Assembly (NCBI GenBank): GCA_900551635.1
Contig: URWQ01000013.1
Span: 1-15,397 of the forward strand
Source: an uncultured Collinsella sp.
GTDB lineage: Bacteria > Actinomycetota > Coriobacteriia > Coriobacteriales > Coriobacteriaceae
Direction of reading: 5' to 3'
Length of the DNA: 15,397 nt
The first letter of the stretch is position 1. Each line of letters starts with the position of its first letter. Below, in pieces: positions 1 to 6,398 of the stretch. The notes beneath the pieces are model-generated. The model did no database searches and was not told the DNA's origin. It was given only the letters and a program-made list of their open reading frames with translations. A program made the position numbers and the translations under genes.

Positions 1-1863
1 TTGGGCTCGGGGGCGGACGTGAACTTTTGGCCCCCCGCCGCACCGGCGCAAGACGTTGCGGACGAGTCTGACGACGATTACGTTGAACAGCCGAGGCGCG
101 TGTCTTACGAGAGCGATACTGATTTCTCGGCCGAGATTCCCGCGGCAACGCCGCATGCCGACATTGCATCCGCGTTCTCGTCGATTGGCGCCAGCGCTTC
201 CAACTTCTTTAAGGGTGCGTTTGCAAAGGGCAAGAAGTTTGTCGACGATTTCGAGGAGAAGCGCGCTGCCGCACGCGAGGCTGCCGAGCAGGAGGCTATC
301 GCTCAGCAGCAGGCAGCCCAGGCGGCACGTGAGCTCGCGGCGCAAGAGTTCGAGCAGAACGAGGCTACGCAGTCCGCGCCCGTCGAAGCCGCCGAAGCTA
401 CAACGTCCTTTGAGTCCCAGCAACCGGCGTCCGCGGATGTTGTTGAAGCGACGACGTCTTTCGAGGCTCAGCAGCACGTCGATAGTACCATGTCGTTTGA
501 TGCCGCGCAGTTCGATTCCACGATAACGTTTGAAAAACAGAGCACCGCGATTGCCGAGCCCCTTCCTGTTTCCGATGAGCAGGGCGACGCGGCAGACGAT
601 GACGAGCCTGTTGATGCTGCCGAAATCCAAGATGCCGCCGAGGACGAGCCCGTCGAGGCCAACTCTGACGAAGAGCAATACGCGGCAGCCGAGCAAGATG
701 ATTCGACCGAGGTCAAGCAGGAGGAAGTGCCTGCGGTTTCCGAGACTCCCGAGACGGATGAGTCGAGGCCTTATTCCACGCAGATTTTCACCATGCCGAC
801 CCCGAGTGGTTCCGGTGCCACGGTTGCCAATGTCGCTCCCACCCAGGACGAAACGGTCGATTCCCTTATGGCCCAGATTTCCTCCCAGGCATCGCCGCGC
901 CCGCAGATGAATGTTCCCGATCCGGCGTCGGCACCGTCGCCTGCACCTTCCTCGTCTCCGCTGGCTTCGGTCCCCGATCCGTCGCTGCCGTCTATGAAGC
1001 AGGCAAACGTTGCGTCTCGCACGTCGCTGTTCGACCTTCCCGACCCCTCCGCACAGGTCAACGATCCCTTTGCTACTGCCCAGGGCCCCGAACCCACATC
1101 GGCACCCGTTGCGCCTCCTATGCCCGTTGCGTCGGGCGCCCAGCCGATCGAGACCATTTCGGCTCCCGCCCCGGCGGCACCCAAGTCTCGTAAGCGCGGC
1201 CTGGGTGGTCTGTTCGGCCGTAAAAAGAAAAACGAGCAGGACAGCATGAGTGACTGGCTGGGCGTCGAAGACGATTACGATGCCAAGAAGTCCGGTCGCG
1301 GTATCGGTTCGTGGGATAACTTCGAGGACGATAACGATGGCTGGAAGGGTGGCGCTACGTCTTCCGATGGCGCTTCTTCCGAAGATATGCTCTCGGCTGT
1401 CGCCTCTATGGGCGATGATGAGCTGCTCGGTCACGATATCTGGTTTGTGGCAACGGGCGCCTCGGATTGTGATGGCGCTGGCATGAAGGCCTTCTTGGCT
1501 TCGCATCGCGATAAGCTCCGCGGCGTATTCTTTATCAATCTTGAATCCGTCGGCGCCGGTAGGCTTTCGGTGGTGACGGTCGAGGGCGAACAACAACTGC
1601 TCAAGGGCGATCGCCGCATCATGAACCTGGTCAGCAAGGTCTGCAAGTCGTTCCATGTCGATTGTGGCGCGCTCGAGATGCCCTATGCCAAGACCGATGC
1701 CTATGCTGCGCTCGAGGCGAGCCGCCGAGCCCTTACCATCGCCGGCGTGGACGGCACGCGTCTGGCTTGCGCTCGTACCGAGGACGACCTGCCCCACAAT
1801 GTCAACCCGACGAACATTGCTACGGTATCCGAGGTCGTGACCGAGGTTATCCGCCGTTCGTAG
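1..1863 (+). CDS. M28-peptidase-like protein with large disordered region, 5'-truncated by the window
   Basis: The frame is open from base 1 to the stop at 1861-1863. The first codon (TTG) has no visible upstream context, so the gene probably begins before the window. Residues 1 to about 470 are low-complexity, rich in Ala, Glu, Asp, Pro and Ser. They include an Ala/Glu-rich helical stretch (about 85-125), four copies of a TTSFE-like decapeptide (132-180), a Pro/Ser-rich linker and a basic patch (RKRGLGGLFGRKKK, about 397-410). From about 477 the sequence turns globular (DIWFVATGASDCDGAGMKAFL, then FFINLESVGAG, then a C-terminal DDLPHNVNPTNIATVSEVV). This resembles the second half of zinc peptidase family M28. 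The usual Glu-Glu pair and the late zinc-binding His are not seen (SDCDG at 488-492; Arg592 in place of His), so catalysis is doubtful. A small membrane protein follows 21 bases downstream, probably in the same operon. Family assignment is an inference from pattern; the disordered character is seen directly. Confidence 0.75.
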   Translation: MGSGADVNFWPPAAPAQDVADESDDDYVEQPRRVSYESDTDFSAEIPAATPHADIASAFSSIGASASNFFKGAFAKGKKFVDDFEEKRAAAREAAEQEAIAQQQAAQAARELAAQEFEQNEATQSAPVEAAEATTSFESQQPASADVVEATTSFEAQQHVDSTMSFDAAQFDSTITFEKQSTAIAEPLPVSDEQGDAADDDEPVDAAEIQDAAEDEPVEANSDEEQYAAAEQDDSTEVKQEEVPAVSETPETDESRPYSTQIFTMPTPSGSGATVANVAPTQDETVDSLMAQISSQASPRPQMNVPDPASAPSPAPSSSPLASVPDPSLPSMKQANVASRTSLFDLPDPSAQVNDPFATAQGPEPTSAPVAPPMPVASGAQPIETISAPAPAAPKSRKRGLGGLFGRKKKNEQDSMSDWLGVEDDYDAKKSGRGIGSWDNFEDDNDGWKGGATSSDGASSEDMLSAVASMGDDELLGHDIWFVATGASDCDGAGMKAFLASHRDKLRGVFFINLESVGAGRLSVVTVEGEQQLLKGDRRIMNLVSKVCKSFHVDCGALEMPYAKTDAYAALEASRRALTIAGVDGTRLACARTEDDLPHNVNPTNIATVSEVVTEVIRRS

Positions 1864-1884
1864 ACGGAGCTCTAAGGAGTCAAC

Positions 1885-2103
1885 GTGTTTTCGTATATTA
1901 AGCGCCATTGGCCTGTCTACGTGATTTTGACCTTGATTGCCATTGCGTTAGGATTTGGGGCCGCCTACATCGTGGGTGCGAAGGGCTCGACCCCCGCCTC
2001 CGCAATCAGCGAAGAGGTGGAGCAAGAACAGAGCACGGGTGCCGATGGGATTCCTGAGTCCGAGCAGGCAATCGTTGATGGTGGATCTTCGTCTGCAGAG
2101 TAG
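1885..2103 (+). CDS. small single-pass membrane protein (72 aa), unknown function
   Basis: The GTG start at 1885 is preceded by a good ribosome site (TAAGGAG at 1873-1879). The protein begins MFSYIKRHW, followed by one hydrophobic helix (about residues 10-31, ending GFGAAYIVGAKG). An acidic, Ser/Gly-rich tail of about 40 residues with no recognisable domain completes it. The short basic N-terminus suggests N-in, tail-out topology, or an uncleaved anchor. It lies 21 bases after the M28-like gene and just before a strong terminator, so the two are probably co-transcribed. The function is not recognised. Confidence 0.75.
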   Translation: MFSYIKRHWPVYVILTLIAIALGFGAAYIVGAKGSTPASAISEEVEQEQSTGADGIPESEQAIVDGGSSSAE

Positions 2104-2124
2104 ATACGGCGATTTACATGATTG

Positions 2125-2162
2125 AAAGCGGGCGAGCCAGGGGACTGGCTCGCCCGCTTTTT
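2125..2162 (+). terminator. strong intrinsic terminator between convergent genes
   Basis: A perfect 15-bp stem (2125-2139 with 2146-2160) with a six-base loop is followed by a run of five T (2158-2162). On the minus strand the stem is followed by only three T. It ends the + strand operon and may also help stop the convergent adhesin transcript, whose stop codon lies 8 bases away. Confidence 0.9.
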
Positions 2163-2169
2163 CATCGCG

Positions 2170-5100
2170 CTAGCGCTTCTTTGGGATCGACCTAAGGCGA
2201 GCGAACCATAGGGCTGCGGCACCCGAGGTCAGGAGCGCGGTGATGCAAGCGGCGATGGGAACTGATCCTGTTGCCGGTAGGTCCTGCGGTAGGGTACAGC
2301 GTTGAATGACGCTGTCCTCGTCATGTGACTCAAGTTTATCGCCGCCACCGTTGCGGCAAAGATCGACACGCGCGCTGTTGGTGAGTGCGGTTTGGGGCGT
2401 ATAAGCCGACGTTGCCTGCATGTGTACGACTGCGCCCCGAGCGTCTGTGCCAAGGATTGCTTTGGCATCGTCAAGGTCGTCGTGCTCATCTTTGAGATCA
2501 TCGCGGGTCCAAGAATCCGCATCGCTTCGAGTCGTAAAGTCGGCGGCTACCGCACCGTATTCAATTCGAATGCCCGTTACGACGGTATTGGATGCAAGGT
2601 CGAGTTCTTTCGCCTCGAGTGTGGTGGATTCCGTGGTCGAGATATCCGCCTTCCAGAGGTGCCAACCGTCGTAATCGACGAGGCGACAGTCCTCACCCAG
2701 GCTCTCTTTTACTTCGTCGGACTCAAGCCAAGGATTTTCGTGCCCATCGTCAAGTGTCGCGTTTGCCGGCTCATCGACGTCTGTCGAGTCCAACGGCGTC
2801 GTGCGATACCATACGTTGCACAGACCGTTGAGGTCGCCGATGGCGACGGGGGTTTCGATTGAGATGAATCTCGCTGTGCCGTCTTTGGCGCACTCAAGAT
2901 CATCGGTAATCGTAAACTCATCAACCCAAGTAGCGGAATCGTTTCGAGCATCGATGGTATAGGAGAAAAGCCCATCACTATTGGTTTGCGTCGTGGCGCG
3001 GTTTTTACCATCGCCGTTAGCCAACAGGCCCTTTTCGATAGGTTGGACAAGTTCCTGACGCTTGTCGACCTGCCCCTTGATCTCGATGGGTGCATCCTTC
3101 ATCGCGACGGATTGGACTTCTCCCGTATCCTTTATTTCAAACGTTATCTCCTCGGCAAGGTCATAGGTCCGCGGAGACATCATTTCGCGCAACGAGTAGG
3201 TGCCGGGTGCAAGATGTTCGACGCGGTGCGGCTTGTCGGATGAGGTCCAGGAGTCTATTTCGGTTTTATCGGGACCATATAAGGTGAGTTGTGCGCCTTT
3301 CACTTCCTGCTCTCCGCTTGCATCGACCTTGGAGATATCAACCTTGGTGTAATCGTCGGATACGTTAAGCCGTGCTTCTACAACGGGTGTTTTCTGGTCG
3401 GCATAAGTAAGGTCGACAATATGGGTTGTCCGATCGAGCAAGAAGCCTGCCGGCGCTTGAGTCTCGACAACCTCGTAGCGTGCGGTGCCAGATCCCAGCG
3501 GGAGGTCGTCCGCGCGTGCTTCTCCAGTTTCATCCGTCGTGACGGTCGCGACAGTCTCACCGTCGAGCGCGGCAATGCTACCGTCGGGGCGCACGATATC
3601 ACCCGAGGCACGGATCTCAAAGATGGCGCCCGCGAGGCTGCTGCCGTCTACGGCATCGGTTTTAACGATCCTGATGTTTCCGGTCGCGGCGTGGTCATAA
3701 TACGAGGCGATTGCAACGGGCGTTAGGTTCATGTCGGCGGGTATGTTTACCTCGATCTCTTCGTCGACAAGATAGGGCTCTTTGGCCGAGGTTTCGCGTA
3801 CATAATAGGTGCCCGGCACGAGCGATTCGGGCAGTGTGACGGTCCCGGTCGCGTCAGTCGTAAAGGTGTCCATTACGTTATGTGCTGGATACCAGCAAGT
3901 TTGTGAGACAGGTTCATGATTGCTGTCGAGGAGTTGGAAGGTGAATCCGGCTAGTGGAACAGAAGCGCCTGTTTGGGCATCGCGTTTTACAATCTGGAGA
4001 TGCGTCGACAGAGCGTGGTTGTCCACGATATATTGAAGCTCGGCACCGTTGGAAATCTGATTGGGCCCGACGGTCCATTCCCCTGCACGTTTAAAACCCT
4101 CGGGGACGGTTTCCGGAACCTCGCGAATCGTGTAGCCGGCACGGTCGTATGGGACGGCTCCGTGGACACCGGCGGGTCGCTTGCCTGTGCCGAACCATGC
4201 TTCGGGCTGATCTTTGGTGGAGGCAAAGCCATAGATGTTTGTGGTCAGTGTGCCAACAACCTGCTGAGAGCTGTTGCTGACAACCTCAAAGACAACACCT
4301 TCCGCCGGCTGCTCCAGGCCGGATTGGTCGCTATTGCCGTAATCCTTGAATTTGGAAATCTCAAGGTCAAACGCAATGGGGATATCGGAAATGCGAGATT
4401 CGATCTCGACCACGCCTGAATCGCCGAGCTGGTCGGCTCCAACGGTATAGGTCCAGCTGTCGTTGGATGGCAGGTAGCCCTCGGGGGCTTTTGATTCGTA
4501 GATGGTAAAGGTTCCTAAAGGGACATCGGCGAGGGTGGCCTGACCGCTTTCGTCGGTCGTGAGGATTTGCGCCCATCCAGGGGTTGATTGCGACACACAC
4601 GTGAACTCTGCTCCTGCGAGTGAAGAACCTACCTGGGGGCCGGCATTCGTCGCGGTATCGAGTTTTACGATACGCAGGTTGATGGTGCCGGGCTGTTCAT
4701 CAATGGCGACCCGCCCGCCGTCATTCCCCGTGGTAAAGGCGATGCGATCGTGGCGGGGGACATAGCCGGCCGGCGCCTTCGTTTCAACTAGGTAGTATGC
4801 CGTGTTGGGCAGAAGTGTTGCTTGCGCCCGACCGTTGCTGTCCATCTGGATGGTGTCAACACGTGCGTCGCTGGCGCTCTCAAAAACATCGAATGTTGCC
4901 CCGGCAAACTGATAAGTATTGTTTCCTCTGGTAATGGCAGCGTTTGCAGACTGCTTTTGGAAGGAAACAGAGACCGCCGGCAGTACATAGAGCATGTCCT
5001 GACGTTTGCTGCCGCCCGATACGGCTCCTAGATAGCGCCGCGCGCGGTGCGGAGCGGCTTTGATGCTTCCTGATTTTGCGCTGTCGTGGAGCCACCGCGC

Positions 5101-5601
5101 CGCCGCCACGACTTCATTGTCGGCGGTAAAGTGCCCACTCTTGGTTTTGCCCTGAGCGGTCGTGTAAGAGTAGGTACCGTCGACATGGGTAGTGCCGTTG
5201 AGCATCCATACGGCAAGCTGGGTTGCGGCGCGGGCACGATCGGGTGAAAGATGGTAACCGCCAAACGACGTGGCGGTAGGATATCCGTGACAAACGATTG
5301 CCGCGAACTCGTCGTCGAGCCACACCCAGCCTTGATCAAAGTTGAGCCATGGGCCGCCCGGCTTGGTGGGGCCGGGGCGCTCCTGGTTCATGCAGTAGGC
5401 AATCGAGGCGTCTTGAGCTTCATACTTGCCGATGAGGAAGGGCCCACAATCATCGCTAATAGTGCGGAAGCCGAGCTGGTCGTAGCCATCGACGGCAAAT
5501 GCGGCTCCCGGTGCCAGGCAGCCGAAAAGCAGGAAGAGGAGCAGGAGCAGCGGACCTGTTGCGATTGCGCTGTGGACAGAGTGCGTGGGTGCGTTGGACA
5601 T
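2170..5601 (-). CDS. LPXTG-anchored adhesin: thioester domain plus Cna-B/SpaA-like repeats
   Basis: This is an 1143-residue exported surface protein. The ATG at 5601 has AAGGAG 5 bases upstream. A signal peptide (hydrophobic 17-31, likely cut after GAAFA at 36) leads into a thioester domain. The domain's paired motifs are present: Cys70 in AYCMN and Gln128 in ATQLAVW. In this family that Cys and Gln form an internal thioester for covalent host binding. About six Cna-B/SpaA-like repeats follow (roughly 207-305, 305-405, 410-530, 533-635, 640-745, 750-845). Each has a first-strand Lys (216, 313, 417, 539, 647, 758) and a Glu in ETKAPAGY-like motifs (273, 369, 494, 603, 713, 806), the residues expected for isopeptide bonds. 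Residues about 846-1100 are a separate region I cannot name. The C-terminus has LPATG (1108-1112), a hydrophobic helix and a basic tail, the sortase signal. No sortase gene is visible nearby. Confidence 0.92.
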   Translation of the reverse strand: MSNAPTHSVHSAIATGPLLLLLFLLFGCLAPGAAFAVDGYDQLGFRTISDDCGPFLIGKYEAQDASIAYCMNQERPGPTKPGGPWLNFDQGWVWLDDEFAAIVCHGYPTATSFGGYHLSPDRARAATQLAVWMLNGTTHVDGTYSYTTAQGKTKSGHFTADNEVVAAARWLHDSAKSGSIKAAPHRARRYLGAVSGGSKRQDMLYVLPAVSVSFQKQSANAAITRGNNTYQFAGATFDVFESASDARVDTIQMDSNGRAQATLLPNTAYYLVETKAPAGYVPRHDRIAFTTGNDGGRVAIDEQPGTINLRIVKLDTATNAGPQVGSSLAGAEFTCVSQSTPGWAQILTTDESGQATLADVPLGTFTIYESKAPEGYLPSNDSWTYTVGADQLGDSGVVEIESRISDIPIAFDLEISKFKDYGNSDQSGLEQPAEGVVFEVVSNSSQQVVGTLTTNIYGFASTKDQPEAWFGTGKRPAGVHGAVPYDRAGYTIREVPETVPEGFKRAGEWTVGPNQISNGAELQYIVDNHALSTHLQIVKRDAQTGASVPLAGFTFQLLDSNHEPVSQTCWYPAHNVMDTFTTDATGTVTLPESLVPGTYYVRETSAKEPYLVDEEIEVNIPADMNLTPVAIASYYDHAATGNIRIVKTDAVDGSSLAGAIFEIRASGDIVRPDGSIAALDGETVATVTTDETGEARADDLPLGSGTARYEVVETQAPAGFLLDRTTHIVDLTYADQKTPVVEARLNVSDDYTKVDISKVDASGEQEVKGAQLTLYGPDKTEIDSWTSSDKPHRVEHLAPGTYSLREMMSPRTYDLAEEITFEIKDTGEVQSVAMKDAPIEIKGQVDKRQELVQPIEKGLLANGDGKNRATTQTNSDGLFSYTIDARNDSATWVDEFTITDDLECAKDGTARFISIETPVAIGDLNGLCNVWYRTTPLDSTDVDEPANATLDDGHENPWLESDEVKESLGEDCRLVDYDGWHLWKADISTTESTTLEAKELDLASNTVVTGIRIEYGAVAADFTTRSDADSWTRDDLKDEHDDLDDAKAILGTDARGAVVHMQATSAYTPQTALTNSARVDLCRNGGGDKLESHDEDSVIQRCTLPQDLPATGSVPIAACITALLTSGAAALWFARLRSIPKKR

Positions 5602-5606
5602 GGCTG

Positions 5607-5720
5607 CTCCTTATCCCTCGTGCGCCGCACGGGGAGGCTGCGACGCGTAGGATGAGGCTACCCCCGAGGTTCATGCGGGTAAGTACCGGAGCCTGACCAA
5701 AAGCTTGCCCAATTCCTGAC
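5607..5720 (-). promoter_or_regulatory. leader of the adhesin gene with possible stem-loop
   Basis: On the minus strand the leader carries AAGGAG (5607-5612) at the start codon. Further upstream, an AGGC...GCCT outer stem encloses TACCC...GGGTA (about 5652-5694). The fold was judged by eye. I looked for a c-di-GMP-I riboswitch, which often precedes adhesins, and did not find its conserved GACGCAAAGC core. I see no convincing -35/-10 pair for this gene. The rest of the 5602-5898 gap holds nothing else I can support apart from the tRNA promoter. Confidence 0.3.
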
Positions 5721-5855
5721 AAATTGAGCTCAAATACAACAATCAAGCAAAAGTGCAGGTAGAAGATAGGGAGAACAGGAAGTCAAAGGTCCTCGTCTCC
5801 ACAATTGACGTGATTTTCAAACGAATCTCCACAGCTAAAACAAGCATCACCACCC

Positions 5856-5885
5856 TTGTATCGAACAAGACAACCGCGTTATACT
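5856..5885 (+). promoter_or_regulatory. promoter of tRNA-Gly
   Basis: TTGTAT (5856-5861) and TATACT (5880-5885) are separated by 18 bases. They end 13 bases before the tRNA, a sigma-70/SigA-like layout. Confidence 0.7.
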
Positions 5886-5898
5886 AGCCAACACACAA

Positions 5899-5973
5899 GC
5901 GGGCATCGCCAAGTGGTAAGGCATCAGCTTCCCAAGCTGACACTCGCGGGTTCGAGTCCCGTTGCCCGCTCCA
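5899..5973 (+). tRNA. tRNA-Gly (anticodon CCC)
   Basis: A full cloverleaf can be drawn: acceptor GCGGGCA with TGCCCGC, a D arm, an anticodon stem TCAGC/GCTGA with loop TTCCCAA (anticodon CCC at 5931-5933, reading GGG), and a T arm with TTCGAGT. The discriminator is T and the CCA end is encoded (5971-5973). The gene has its own promoter and terminator. Its last 18 bases occur twice more downstream (6148-6165 and 6279-6296). Confidence 0.97.
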
Positions 5974-6018
5974 GTAAAAAGCACAAGCACGGCAGCGTTA
6001 CGTTGCCGTGCTTTTTAC
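5974..6018 (+). terminator. terminator of tRNA-Gly
   Basis: GCACGGCA (5987-5994) pairs with TGCCGTGC (6004-6011). Three more inner pairs are possible, closing a TTA loop, and five T follow. The flanking GTAAAAAGC and GCTTTTTAC can also pair, so the hairpin could act in either direction. Confidence 0.85.
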
Positions 6019-6028
6019 TATCAAGCGC

Positions 6029-6165
6029 CGGGACTCGAACCCGCCAGGGTGCGAGCGTTAAGCAAACGCGAAGCGTTTGTAGCGAGCAGGCGAAGGCGCC
6101 GACAGGCGCCTGAAGCCGGTGCGGTTTTGCGAAGCAAATACGCGGACGTCCCGTTGCCCGCTCCA
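6029..6165 (+). repeat. tRNA-Gly-associated hairpin element (copy A)
   Basis: The element opens with CGGGACTCGAACCCGC (6029-6044), the exact reverse complement of the tRNA-Gly T arm (5946-5961). Three small hairpins follow: CAAACGC-GAA-GCGTTTG (6063-6079), AGGCGCC-GACA-GGCGCCT (6094-6111) and TTTGC-GAA-GCAAA (6126-6138). It ends with an exact 18-base copy of the tRNA 3' end (6148-6165), CCA included. It is not a tRNA itself, as it has no anticodon or D arm. A similar arrangement is found after tRNA-Lys. A non-autonomous element or integration scar is an inference. Confidence 0.7.
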
Positions 6166-6240
6166 TGGAGCAAGGAAGATTTCGGGAATGGTAGATTCAG
6201 CCCGCTTTGCCCCCACACTTCCCCGGATCTCGGTATGCCA

Positions 6241-6296
6241 CTGAAGCCGGTGCGGTTTTGCGAAGCAAATGCGCAGACGTCCCGTTGCCCGCTCCA
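6241..6296 (+). repeat. partial second copy of the tRNA-Gly-associated element
   Basis: These 56 bases repeat 6110-6165 with two mismatches, at a period of 131 bases. They contain the TTTGC-GAA-GCAAA hairpin and the third copy of the 18-base tRNA-Gly 3' end (6279-6296). The first two hairpins and the inverted T arm are missing. The 75 bases between the copies (6166-6240) are unique in the window, and I see no gene in them. Confidence 0.75.
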
Positions 6297-6348
6297 ATTC
6301 CAAAATGTTAGGTTAATGCCTGCTGCCCATACTTGCACCTGCGCACGG

Positions 6349-6354
6349 TACAAT
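6349..6354 (+). promoter_or_regulatory. possible -10 box of purB
   Basis: TACAAT lies 45 bases before the purB start, the same hexamer as in the tRNA-Lys promoter. No good -35 hexamer sits at 16-18 bases; TTGCAC at 6333 is too close (10 bases). Confidence 0.4.
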
Positions 6355-6398
6355 GGTTGGGTTACGACCAACGTGCCAATAACCAAAAAGGAGCCGCT

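Noticed and set aside
5640..5720. c-di-GMP-I riboswitch before the adhesin
   Set aside because: A GGGCAAGC word resembles one part, but the conserved GACGCAAAGC segment and receptor are absent.
6029..6165. Degenerate second tRNA gene
   Set aside because: Only the T-arm and acceptor sequences are tRNA-like; there is no D arm or anticodon arm, and the T-arm part is in reverse orientation.
5924..6166. Minus-strand small frame with ERATGLEPASVSLGS at its end
   Set aside because: This peptide is the reverse-strand translation of tRNA-Gly, a frequent false gene in annotations.
6029..6296. Repeat zone as a CRISPR array
   Set aside because: There are only two or three copies, unequal spacers (174 and 113 bases), and the repeats match a neighbouring tRNA.
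6333..6398. Longer purB start
   Set aside because: It begins at a GTG without a ribosome site and overlaps the probable -10 box; ATG 6399 has AAGGAG at the right distance.
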